28,087 nt of DNA from Anaerolineaceae bacterium (GTDB lineage Bacteria > Chloroflexota > Anaerolineae > JAAYZQ01). The notes beneath the pieces were generated by a model. It had not been told where the DNA came from. It ran no database searches and was given only the letters and a program-made list of their open reading frames with translations. Location: NCBI GenBank assembly GCA_012514775.1, contig JAAYZQ010000022.1:1-28087 (forward strand). The letters are read 5' to 3'. Below are positions 1 through 6,981 of the stretch, piece by piece (within the stretch, counting starts at the first letter, position 1; each line of letters opens with the position of its first letter). The translations under genes were made by a program, and so were the position numbers.

Positions 1-2
1 AC

Positions 3-287
3 GCCGACCGCAGCCTGCGCTTTTACCGCGAGTATTTCCAGCCCCAGGACGAGAAGCGGGTGGACAAGCTACGGCGGCGCTGGCGCATCAAGTACCAGGG
101 CGTGGACTTTGCCCTGAACCTGGACCGCCTCACCCAGCCGGCGTCCGACGACCTCTACCTGGAGATCAAGGCGCGCACCTGGAGCAAGCAGGATGCCGTG
201 CAAAAGGCCGGGATGATCTCCGCGCTGTTAGACGTCCTCGGCGTAGACAAGACGGGCCTGGTGCGGGACGAGTACGTGTCTTTCTGA
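3..287 (+). CDS. C-terminal fragment, possible CYTH-type domain protein
   Basis: The reading frame is open to the left edge, so this is the last 94 codons of a longer gene. An internal GTG at 60 is in frame, but coding sequence continues upstream of it, so I do not take it as the start. The fragment has a basic stretch (KLRRRWR), then FALNLDRL, then LEIKARTW followed by an amphipathic helix. That arrangement resembles the C-terminal part of CYTH (adenylate cyclase IV / triphosphatase) domains, where acidic and basic residues alternate on beta strands around a triphosphate tunnel. The domain call is from memory of the family pattern and is tentative. The gene ends 20 bases before the next gene on the same strand and could share its transcript. 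Confidence 0.5.
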   Translation, partial: ADRSLRFYREYFQPQDEKRVDKLRRRWRIKYQGVDFALNLDRLTQPASDDLYLEIKARTWSKQDAVQKAGMISALLDVLGVDKTGLVRDEYVSF

Positions 288-307
288 ACAGGCAGGCATC
301 GAAGGGG

Positions 308-1159
308 ATGATGGTCGAGATCCGGAACGTACAGACGATAGACGAGTTCCGCGCCTGCGAAGAGCTGCAGTTCCACGCATGGCGCATGCCCGATTATCGG
401 GAGGTGGTCCCCCTGCACCTCCTGGTCGCCGGCCAGAAGGCGGGCGGCTTGATCCTGGCGGCCTTTGACGGCAGCAGGGTCGTCGGGTTCGTCTTTGGCT
501 TTCCGGGCCTGGCCCGCGAAGGCCAGCGATATCATTACTCGCACATGATGGCCGTCGCCCCCGACCTTCAGGGCCAGGGGATCGGCTGGCAGCTCAAGTG
601 TGCCCAGAGGGAAGCCGTCCTGGCCCAGGGCCTGGACCGCATCTGCTGGACCTACGACCCCCTGGAGGTCCGCAACGCCCACCTGAACATTGCCAAGCTG
701 GGCGCCGTGTGCCGCACCTACCTGCGGGATCTCTATGGTCCCATGACCGACGGGCTGAACGCCGGCCTGCCCTCGGACCGCTTTCAGGTGGATTGGTGGC
801 TCGACAGCCGGCGCGTTACCGAGCGCCTGGCCCGCCGGGGAGGGACCGGGGTCTCCGAGCCTGGCGCCTGGGCCCTGCACGGCGTGGAGAGGACCGGCGG
901 TCTCCGGGCCCCCGGCAGACTGAACCTGGATACCGGGGAGGCGCGGCTGGGTGTGGAGATCCCGGCCAATTACCAGGCTGTGAAGTCAGCCGACCCCGAG
1001 CTGGCTCTCGCCTGGCGCCTGGCCACGCGCGAGGCCCTGGAGGCCTGCTTCGCGGCCGGCTACGTGGCCGTCGAGATGGTCTGGCTGCGCAGCGCCCCGG
1101 GCGGGCGGGCCTATTACGTCCTGGAACGCGATCTGAAACGCGATGAGGAGGCGTCATGA
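308..1159 (+). CDS. GNAT-family acyltransferase (COG3375-like)
   Basis: A 283-residue protein. The N-terminal half reads as a GNAT N-acyltransferase: a hydrophobic strand (LILAAFDGSRVVGFVFGF), then HMMAVAPDLQGQGIGWQLK around residues 78-97, which contains the acetyl-CoA-binding Q-x-x-G-x-G loop. The C-terminal half (VDWWLDSRRV onward) is typical of the long predicted acyltransferases found next to enolase-superfamily racemases. Two ATGs in tandem (308 and 311) are possible starts. The purine-rich GAAGGGG abuts the first, so the second is slightly better spaced. The stop overlaps the start of the next gene (ATGA at 1156-1159), which indicates translational coupling. In characterised systems the GNAT partner N-succinylates D-amino acids before racemisation. 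That substrate is inferred here only from the neighbour. Confidence 0.82.
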   Translation: MMVEIRNVQTIDEFRACEELQFHAWRMPDYREVVPLHLLVAGQKAGGLILAAFDGSRVVGFVFGFPGLAREGQRYHYSHMMAVAPDLQGQGIGWQLKCAQREAVLAQGLDRICWTYDPLEVRNAHLNIAKLGAVCRTYLRDLYGPMTDGLNAGLPSDRFQVDWWLDSRRVTERLARRGGTGVSEPGAWALHGVERTGGLRAPGRLNLDTGEARLGVEIPANYQAVKSADPELALAWRLATREALEACFAAGYVAVEMVWLRSAPGGRAYYVLERDLKRDEEAS

Positions 1160-2265
1160 TCAAGGTCGATCGTGTGGAGTTGTACCACGTGCGGCTGCCG
1201 CTGGTGCAGCCTTTTGAGACGAGCTTTGGCCGGGAAGATGCGCGCGACACGGTCATCGTCGCCGTGCGCGGAGGGGGATTGATGGGCTGGGGCGAGGCCG
1301 CCACGTCGGTGGGGCCCTGGTACGAGTACGAGACGGTCGAGACCTGCTGGCACGTGCTCCGCGACTTCCTGGGGCCGCGGGTGGCCGGCCAGGAGATGTC
1401 GTCGCCGGACGATGCCGCGCGCCTCATGGCGCCCGTGCGGGGCCACCACCTGGCCAAGATGGGCCTGGAGGCCGCAGTGTGGGACCTGTTGGGCCAGGCT
1501 CAGAGGTGTTCCATTGCCCAGCTCCTGGGGGGCACGCGCGAGCGTGTGGCCGTAGGGGTCAGCATCGGCGTCCAGGCCTCGGTGCCGGCCCTCCTGGATC
1601 GCATCGAGGAGTACCAGGCGCAGGGCTACAACCGCATCAAGTGCAAGATCAAGCCCGGCTGGGACGTGGACGTCGTGCGCCAGGTTCGCGAGCGCTTTCC
1701 CGACGTGCCCCTCATGGTCGATGCCAACTCGGCCTACACCCTGGCCGACGCGGACCGCCTGGCGGCCCTGGACGAGCACGATCTGCTAATGATCGAGCAG
1801 CCGCTTCCCTACGACGACCTGGTGGACCACGCGGAGCTGCAGCGCCGGCTGCGCACGCCCATCTGCCTGGACGAGAGCGTGCCCTCGCTGGCGGCTGCCC
1901 GCGCCGCCGTGGCCCTGGGCAGCGGGCGCATCGTGAACATCAAGCCGGGGCGCGTGGGAGGGCTGACCGTGGCCCGTGCCATCCACGACCTGTGCCGCGA
2001 GAACGGCTGGCCGGTGTGGTGTGGGGGCATGCTGGAGACCGGCATCGGCCGCGCCCACAACGTCGCCCTGGCCAGCCTGCCGGGCTTTACCCTGCCGGGC
2101 GATATATCGGCCAGCGCCCGCTATTTCCACCGCGACATCGTGGAGCCCGAGTTTGTGGTGAACGACGACAGCACCATGACCGTGCCCACCGGCCCGGGCA
2201 TCGGCGTTGCCGTGGTGCCCGAGCGGCTGGCAGCTGCCACGCAGCGCCGGGTGACCGTCGTGTAA
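1156..2265 (+). CDS. N-acylamino acid racemase / o-succinylbenzoate synthase family (enolase superfamily)
   Basis: A 369-residue protein with the complete mandelate-racemase/MenC-type active site. It has the K-x-K pair K162/K164, metal ligands D189 (MVDAN), E214 (MIEQP) and D239 (CLDES), and the opposite-face lysine K263 (NIKPGRVGG). This set supports both o-succinylbenzoate synthase (menaquinone synthesis) and N-succinylamino acid racemase, which share one family and cannot be separated by sequence alone. No other men gene is in the window. The coupled GNAT gene favours the racemase role, as in the known route that turns D-amino acids into L-amino acids by succinylation, racemisation and desuccinylation; no desuccinylase is visible here. 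The ATG follows GAGGAGG at a normal distance. Confidence 0.85.
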   Translation: MIKVDRVELYHVRLPLVQPFETSFGREDARDTVIVAVRGGGLMGWGEAATSVGPWYEYETVETCWHVLRDFLGPRVAGQEMSSPDDAARLMAPVRGHHLAKMGLEAAVWDLLGQAQRCSIAQLLGGTRERVAVGVSIGVQASVPALLDRIEEYQAQGYNRIKCKIKPGWDVDVVRQVRERFPDVPLMVDANSAYTLADADRLAALDEHDLLMIEQPLPYDDLVDHAELQRRLRTPICLDESVPSLAAARAAVALGSGRIVNIKPGRVGGLTVARAIHDLCRENGWPVWCGGMLETGIGRAHNVALASLPGFTLPGDISASARYFHRDIVEPEFVVNDDSTMTVPTGPGIGVAVVPERLAAATQRRVTVV

Positions 2266-2266
2266 C

Positions 2267-2285
2267 CGCCGAGTAACCGGCGTTT
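2267..2285 (+). terminator. Short hairpin between convergent genes
   Basis: The 20-base gap between the racemase stop and the convergent MTA phosphorylase stop holds a 5-bp CGCCG/CGGCG stem (2267-2271 with 2278-2282) and a 6-base loop, followed on the plus strand by TTTCT. It is short, so it is at best a weak terminator for the plus-strand pair. Confidence 0.4.
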
Positions 2286-3146
2286 CTAGAAGTATCGGGC
2301 GACTATGGGCCCGAGTTCCTCGATCTTGGCCTGGGGGATCAGGTCCCGCCGGGTGATAAAGGCCGTCGCGAGGGCCTGACCGCAGTCGCAGGGCCGCTCG
2401 TTGCCGAGGAGCGGGACCAACTCGGCAATGCTGCGCTTGGTCAGCGCGGCGTTGGCCATCAGGTTGGCGATGAGCATCTCGACGTTGACCGCTTCTTCCT
2501 CCTCGTGCCAGACGTCGTAATCGGTGACGTGGGCGATGGTCGCGTAGCAGATCTCGGCCTCGCGGGCCAACTGGGCCTCGGGCACGGCCGTCATCCCGAT
2601 GATGTCCACGCCCCAGGAACGATAGACCAGGCTTTCGCCGCGCGTGCTAAAGCGGGGCCCTTCGATGGTGATAAACGTGCCCCCCTCGTGCACCGTGCCT
2701 CCGGCCTTGCGGACCGCCTCGGCTGCGAGGCCTCTCAGGTGAGGGCAGAACGGCTCGGCGAAAGACAGGTGGGCCACCAGGCCATCGCCGAAAAAGCTGT
2801 AGGTGCGGTGCCTGGTGTTGTCATAAATCTGATCGGGGATGACCACGTGCCGCGGCTGATACTTTTCCTTCATGCTGCCGCAGGCACTGACCGAGATGAT
2901 CCGCTCCACGCCCAGGCTTTTGAGAGCCCAGATGTTGGCGCGGTAGGGCACTTCGCCGGGCGTCAGCCTGTGGCCCCGGCCATGGCGGGGCAAGAAGGCG
3001 ATGCGCATGCCCGACAGGCTGCCGATGACGATCCGATCCGACGGGTCGCCATAGGGAGTGGTCACGTGCCTCTCTTCCACGTCGGTCAAGGCCTCAATGT
3101 CATACACGCCCGAGCCGCCGATGACGGCAAGCTTGACCTCGTTCAT
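2286..3146 (-). CDS. mtnP: S-methyl-5'-thioadenosine phosphorylase
   Basis: 286 residues, the normal family length. The enzyme cleaves methylthioadenosine with phosphate to adenine and methylthioribose-1-phosphate in methionine salvage. Visible motifs are the phosphate-binding GGSG (10-13) and RHG (54-56), EGPRFSTR (162-169), MTAVPEAQLA (185-194) and D209-Y-D211. The two aspartates of the DYD element mark 6-aminopurine (MTA) rather than guanosine/inosine specificity. The frame stays open far upstream into the exonuclease gene, but the ATG at 3146 is preceded by GAGGAGGAA at good spacing and begins exactly at the MTAP N-terminus (MNEVKLAVIGGSG). It overlaps the exonuclease stop by four bases (ATGA). 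It is the last gene of the ferredoxin/AOR operon. Confidence 0.93.
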   Translation of the reverse strand: MNEVKLAVIGGSGVYDIEALTDVEERHVTTPYGDPSDRIVIGSLSGMRIAFLPRHGRGHRLTPGEVPYRANIWALKSLGVERIISVSACGSMKEKYQPRHVVIPDQIYDNTRHRTYSFFGDGLVAHLSFAEPFCPHLRGLAAEAVRKAGGTVHEGGTFITIEGPRFSTRGESLVYRSWGVDIIGMTAVPEAQLAREAEICYATIAHVTDYDVWHEEEEAVNVEMLIANLMANAALTKRSIAELVPLLGNERPCDCGQALATAFITRRDLIPQAKIEELGPIVARYF

Positions 3147-3970
3147 GCCGGTTCCTCCTCGTCGATGCTCGCCGGTGACGCGCTGCTGGCACAGGGCGCT
3201 TCGAAAGCCAGGTCCAGGTACAGCTCCACCGGGCAGTGATCCGAGCCCGCCACCTCGCTGCGAATGGACGTGCCGCCCACGGCAGGCAGCAGGTCCTCTG
3301 TCACAAGGAAATAGTCGATGCGCCAGCCGACGTTTCGTGAGCGGGCATTGTGCAGGTTGCTCCACCAGGTATATTCCCTGGTTTCGGGGTGCAGGTGGCG
3401 AAAAACGTCTACGAAGCCGCTCTGCAGCCAGCGGTCCAGGGCCTCGCGTTCCTCCGGCAAGAAGCCGGACGTTTTCTTGTTCTGAGTGGGCCGGGCCAGG
3501 TCGATGGGCTGGTGCGCGGTGTTCAGGTCGCCGCAGATGACCAGCCGCTTTCCCTGGCGCACGAGATCCTGGCAGTAGGCCAGGAGCGCCTCGTAGAATT
3601 CGAGCTTGAACTGCACGCGCTCGTGGCCGCGCTGTCCGCTGGGAAAGTAGGCGTTCACCAGCGTGAATCCCGGGTGCTCGGTTAGCAGGACGCGGCCTTC
3701 GTCGTCAAAGCGCGCCTCGCCAAAGCCATGCTGGACGGCCAGGTGCCGCTCCCGGCTGAGGGTGGCCACGCCACTGTAACCCTTGCGTTGGCCGCAGTTC
3801 CAGGCGACGTGGTAGCCCCCGGCGAGGCGCATCTCCTCCGTAAGCTGTTCGGGCTGGATGCGTATTTCCTGGAGGCAAAGCACGTCGGGAGAGTCGGCCT
3901 GGAGCCATTCCCAGAAGCCGTTGCGCACGATGGAGCGCAGCCCGTTTACGTTCCACGACAGCAGGCGCAT
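3143..3970 (-). CDS. xth: Exonuclease III-family AP endonuclease
   Basis: A 275-residue member of the Xth/APE1 family, which nicks DNA 5' of abasic sites in base-excision repair. The active-site elements are all present: NVNGLR (7-12), metal-binding E35 in LQEI, Y108 in NAYFP, the catalytic GDLN (D148, N150) and the C-terminal SDH (D244, H245). About 20 residues beyond the usual end are low-complexity (Ala/Ser/Pro, then DEEE). It sits three bases after the MoaD-like gene and overlaps mtnP by four bases, so it is cotranscribed with the AOR genes. Neither link has an obvious biochemical reason; housekeeping genes riding in an operon is the simplest reading. Confidence 0.93.
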   Translation of the reverse strand: MRLLSWNVNGLRSIVRNGFWEWLQADSPDVLCLQEIRIQPEQLTEEMRLAGGYHVAWNCGQRKGYSGVATLSRERHLAVQHGFGEARFDDEGRVLLTEHPGFTLVNAYFPSGQRGHERVQFKLEFYEALLAYCQDLVRQGKRLVICGDLNTAHQPIDLARPTQNKKTSGFLPEEREALDRWLQSGFVDVFRHLHPETREYTWWSNLHNARSRNVGWRIDYFLVTEDLLPAVGGTSIRSEVAGSDHCPVELYLDLAFEAPCASSASPASIDEEEPA

Positions 3971-3973
3971 GGC

Positions 3974-4174
3974 CTACCCACCACCGATGATGTGGATCAC
4001 CTGCACCCGGTCGCCATCGGCCACCGGGTGCAGGCCATGTTGCTCAGGCGGCACCATGACGCCGTTAATGGACACGGCCACGTAGTGGACGGTAAAGTTG
4101 CACGCCACCAGGACGTCGTGCACCGTCATTCCTTTGTGCCAGGGCACGTCCCACTTGTCGTTGACGCGGATCAT
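3974..4174 (-). CDS. MoaD/ThiS-family sulfur carrier protein
   Basis: A 66-residue beta-grasp protein ending in Gly-Gly-Gly. The C-terminal glycine pair is the site that is adenylated and thiocarboxylated in MoaD (molybdopterin synthase small subunit) and ThiS (thiazole synthesis). The core pattern fits the fold: VHDVLVACNF, VAVSINGVMVPPEQ, then DGDRVQVIHIIGGG. It lies 21 bases downstream of the tungsten aldehyde oxidoreductase, an enzyme that needs a bis-pterin cofactor. MoaD-like genes are recurrent neighbours of such enzymes, so I favour a role in tungstopterin synthesis over thiamine. No MoaE, MoeB or other cofactor gene is in the window. The ribosome-binding site (GCAGGA) is modest. Confidence 0.8.
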   Translation of the reverse strand: MIRVNDKWDVPWHKGMTVHDVLVACNFTVHYVAVSINGVMVPPEQHGLHPVADGDRVQVIHIIGGG

Positions 4175-4195
4175 GGTCCTGCCGAGCCTGCGATC

Positions 4196-6391
4196 CTAGC
4201 CTCCGTGCTTTTCCACCAGCGCCACGACGTCCGGGAAGTCAATCCCCAGGGCACGTACCGTCTCCAGGGTGGGGATGCCATTTGCATTCCATCCCCGCCG
4301 CGTGTAGACGGCGTCGATGAGCTTTTCGTACTCGCTCTCGCGGTGGCGACGCAGGGCCAGGCGCTTTTCGGTCGTGGACATACCGGTGGGGTCGATGCCC
4401 ACCATCGTCCGCAACTGCTCGTCGTAGCGCTCGGCGCGGCTCTCGTACTCCACGTCGGTGACCGGTCCCATGGAACGGTAGGGGATGGCGTCGTGCTCGC
4501 GGGTGCCAAAGCCCATTTTCAGGTTAAACAGCCGCTGGAAGTTGTAGACGGCCTCGGATATGCGGACCAGGTCGTCGCCACTCTGGACGTCCTTGCGGCC
4601 GGTCATTCCCTTGAAAAGCGTCACATAGTTTTCCGTGTGCTCCGGCACCTTGGCCGCGTCCAGACCCGAATAGCGGGTCCGGTTGTCGGCCGGCTCGACG
4701 TCGTTCCAGGGCAGCTTGCACAGGCCGTTGAGCCCGAACCAGGTGCGCCACATGGGGAAGTAGTGAAGAGCCTCCGCCTTGTCGGCAAAGGTCGGAATCT
4801 GGTTGTTCACGGCGTCCATAAAGATCAGCCAGGCCTCGTCGTGCTGCGGGCCCTTGTTGGCCAGGCCGTACCCGGCCTGCTGGGCCAGCGATTCCTTGGT
4901 CACATACTCGCTGTACTCCAGGCCCTTGGCCTCCATGCCAATGTCCTGCAGAAAATGCGGATCGCCGCCGTACTTTTCGGCAAAGAGCTTTTTCATGCGG
5001 CGGATGCCCTGGCCGATGACGGTGCCAAAGCCTTCGCCGCGGGCCATCTGGTGCAGGGCTTCGAGCATGGCATCGGCGTTGCCAAAGTTCAGCTCCAGGC
5101 CGCCGGTGATCTCGCGGTTCAGAACGCCCTCCTCGTAGCACTCCATGGCAAAGGCCATGGCCGTGGCGAAGGAGATGGTGTCGACGCCATAGGCATCGCA
5201 ATAGAAGTTGGCCTCCAGGACGGCCTCTGCGTCCCAGATGCCACAGTTCGCGCCGATGCCTGCCACGGTCTCGTACTCGGGACCGTCGACGCAGACCTTC
5301 TGGCCCTTGAACGGCCCACTGCGCAGCTCGAGCCCGAGGGCAAACTTGGCGCAAGCCATGGTGCAGCCGTACCAGCATCCGTCGGGACCGCTGTAGTCAA
5401 AGTATTTTTGAAAGTGGGGAGAGTAAATCTTGTCCGCTTCGGGATGGCTGCCGTAGCGGAAGTTGTGCACCGGCAGGATGTCATAGTCGTTCATGATCTT
5501 TTGCAGGTGGTTGGTCCCGTCCACGCGCATCTGATACATGATGGGATCCTGCTTGTAGATCTCGCGGTGCATCCTGGACCCGGCCTCCTGGATGCTTGCC
5601 AGGTCCTCGGGGTGGTTGCTATCGCCCGAGACCCCTTCATACTTGACCACCAGGGCCTTGACCTTTTTCTTGCGCAGCACCGTGCCAATGCCTCCCCGCC
5701 CGGCCTGTTTCAGGCGGGTCAACTGCCGGCGCGGATCGTAGAAGCTGAAGTTGAGGCAGCCGATGAGGGTGTGCTCGGCGCCGAGGCCGGCCGAGACGGA
5801 CGAGATGCCCTGCTTTTCGGCGGGCGTGTTGCCCCAGAGAGCCACCACCTCTTCAGCCAGCTCGTTGCTGTTGACCGACTCGTGGGGCGCGGCGATGATC
5901 TGGATCACTCCCTCGTTGCCGTCGACAAATATGATGACCTCTTCCTGGGCGATGCCCTGCACTTCTATGGCGTCCATGCCCGAGAACTTGAGGAGGGGTC
6001 CATAATAGCCACCGACGTTGCTGTCCACCACGCTGCCGGTAAGGGGAGAAATGCTGACGGCAATAGACTTGCCGGTGCCCGGGTACTGGGTGATGCCGCC
6101 GATGGGCCCGGCCGCGATTACGACCTCGTTCTCGGGGCTGTCCCAGCGGGTGTTGCCGTTGACCGCGTTCCACAGCAGCCAGAGGTCAAACCCCCGGCCA
6201 CCGATAAAGGTCCTTTTCATCTTCTCGTCGACGGGCTTGAGGGTGATGGTGTTCTTCGAGACGTCGACGTGCAGCGTCTGGCCGGCATAGCCCTTTTCGA
6301 CCTGGGACGGCTCGTAGCGCAGCTCGGCCAGCACGCGATGGCCGGCCCTTAGCTCTTCCAGTCGTTCCTTGCTGATCTCCACTTTGTTCAT
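4196..6391 (-). CDS. aor: Tungsten-containing aldehyde:ferredoxin oxidoreductase
   Basis: 731 residues, slightly longer than the classic 600-residue archaeal enzyme. The family interconverts aldehydes and carboxylic acids with low-potential electrons, using a tungsten bis-pterin and one [4Fe-4S] cluster. The N-terminal pterin-binding domain shows FIGGRGFD (62-69), AAGPIGG (93-99) and the SPLTG...GGYYGP stretch (115-132). Cluster cysteines are C339, C343 and C347, with C558 in GLNGLCKLPW as the probable fourth. The first pair is spaced C-x3-C where the classic enzyme has C-x2-C. An AGGAGG site overlaps the ferredoxin stop 10 bases upstream, so the two are tightly coupled. The substrate cannot be read from sequence; acetaldehyde/acetate is an inference from the acetyl-CoA genes nearby. 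Confidence 0.92.
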   Translation of the reverse strand: MNKVEISKERLEELRAGHRVLAELRYEPSQVEKGYAGQTLHVDVSKNTITLKPVDEKMKRTFIGGRGFDLWLLWNAVNGNTRWDSPENEVVIAAGPIGGITQYPGTGKSIAVSISPLTGSVVDSNVGGYYGPLLKFSGMDAIEVQGIAQEEVIIFVDGNEGVIQIIAAPHESVNSNELAEEVVALWGNTPAEKQGISSVSAGLGAEHTLIGCLNFSFYDPRRQLTRLKQAGRGGIGTVLRKKKVKALVVKYEGVSGDSNHPEDLASIQEAGSRMHREIYKQDPIMYQMRVDGTNHLQKIMNDYDILPVHNFRYGSHPEADKIYSPHFQKYFDYSGPDGCWYGCTMACAKFALGLELRSGPFKGQKVCVDGPEYETVAGIGANCGIWDAEAVLEANFYCDAYGVDTISFATAMAFAMECYEEGVLNREITGGLELNFGNADAMLEALHQMARGEGFGTVIGQGIRRMKKLFAEKYGGDPHFLQDIGMEAKGLEYSEYVTKESLAQQAGYGLANKGPQHDEAWLIFMDAVNNQIPTFADKAEALHYFPMWRTWFGLNGLCKLPWNDVEPADNRTRYSGLDAAKVPEHTENYVTLFKGMTGRKDVQSGDDLVRISEAVYNFQRLFNLKMGFGTREHDAIPYRSMGPVTDVEYESRAERYDEQLRTMVGIDPTGMSTTEKRLALRRHRESEYEKLIDAVYTRRGWNANGIPTLETVRALGIDFPDVVALVEKHGG

Positions 6392-6400
6392 TGCGGCCTC

Positions 6401-6793
6401 CTAGTCCGGCAGGGTTTCTATCACGATGGCACCCGTGGGGCACTCCTTGGCGCACAGGCCACAGGAGATGCACTTGAAGGGTTCCAGGTTGTCTTCGTGA
6501 TAGTACATGGTCAGATTGGGGCAAAAGCCCACACACGAGAGGCAGCCCACGCACAGCTTCTTGTTGACGCGCACTACACCGGATTTGTCGCGGGATAACG
6601 CCTGCGTGGGGCAGACCTGGATGCATTCACCGCATTGGCTGCAGACGGCGAGGTCCCATTCGGCGTTCCCCAGGCTGGAGATGCGAATTGACGACTTGCG
6701 GTGGTCGATCTCCTTGAACCAGGCCTGGGAACAGACGTCTTCGCAAAGGCGGCAACCGATGCAAAGCTCGTCGTGAGTGATCAGTACCTTCAT
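6401..6793 (-). CDS. Polyferredoxin with four [4Fe-4S] motifs, AOR electron-transfer subunit
   Basis: 130 residues with sixteen cysteines in four C-x2-C-x2-C-x3-C groups: C11/14/17/21, C51/54/57/61, C81/84/87/91 and C108/111/114/118. This four-cluster build matches the small subunits that pair with some tungsten oxidoreductases (for example WOR5 and the AorA type), and the gene directly precedes the aor gene. It should carry electrons between the tungsten subunit and soluble ferredoxin or another partner. No FAD subunit like the AorC of multi-subunit enzymes is present. The ATG follows AGAGGGGAG. It is the first gene of the operon, behind a promoter and a terminator-containing leader. Confidence 0.9.
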   Translation of the reverse strand: MKVLITHDELCIGCRLCEDVCSQAWFKEIDHRKSSIRISSLGNAEWDLAVCSQCGECIQVCPTQALSRDKSGVVRVNKKLCVGCLSCVGFCPNLTMYYHEDNLEPFKCISCGLCAKECPTGAIVIETLPD

Positions 6794-6817
6794 CGTTCAC
6801 TCCCCTCTTTCTGTGGT

Positions 6818-6854
6818 AAAAAAAGAAAACGCTCTCCCCGCTGAGGCGAGAGCG
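6818..6854 (-). terminator. Intrinsic terminator inside the ferredoxin/AOR leader (attenuator)
   Basis: On the minus strand, CGCTCTC (6854-6848) pairs perfectly with GAGAGCG (6836-6830), with two more base pairs inside after one mismatch. The stem is followed by TTTTCTTTTTTT (6829-6818), a textbook U-tract. It ends only about 25 bases before the ferredoxin ATG, downstream of the promoter at 6936-6908, so it would stop the ferredoxin/AOR transcript before its first gene. Confidence 0.88.
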
Positions 6855-6897
6855 ACGAGGCCAGTACAAACGATCCGGCGTCCTTGCCGTCTCGCCT
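6844..6897 (-). promoter_or_regulatory. Antiterminator stem of the AOR leader, possible riboswitch or attenuator
   Basis: In the predicted leader RNA, AGGCGAGA (6897-6890) is complementary over 8 bp to UCUCGCCU (6851-6844). The second arm shares UCUC with the 5' arm of the terminator stem, so the two structures exclude each other. Between the arms lies a small CGGC/GCCG hairpin (6889-6876) and about 24 further bases. I do not recognise the enclosed sequence as a known riboswitch class. The pairings are read directly; the regulatory role is inferred. Confidence 0.65.
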
Positions 6898-6907
6898 TCT
6901 GCCAGGG

Positions 6908-6936
6908 ATTATACCCGAAAGCGGGACAAAGGGCAA
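6908..6936 (-). promoter_or_regulatory. Sigma-70-type promoter of the ferredoxin/AOR operon
   Basis: On the minus strand, TTGCCC (6936-6931) is followed after 17 bases by a perfect TATAAT (6913-6908). Transcription would start near 6902, giving a leader of about 107 bases before the ferredoxin ATG at 6793. Confidence 0.8.
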
Positions 6937-6981
6937 GTGAAGGATTTCTCCAGGCCAGGCTTACCAGGTGAACGCCGGCGT

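Noticed and set aside
3728..6352. An 874-codon open frame on the plus strand, antisense to aor and its neighbours.
   Set aside because: It mirrors well-supported minus-strand genes; long antisense frames are expected in GC-rich coding DNA. The translation shows no recognisable domain.
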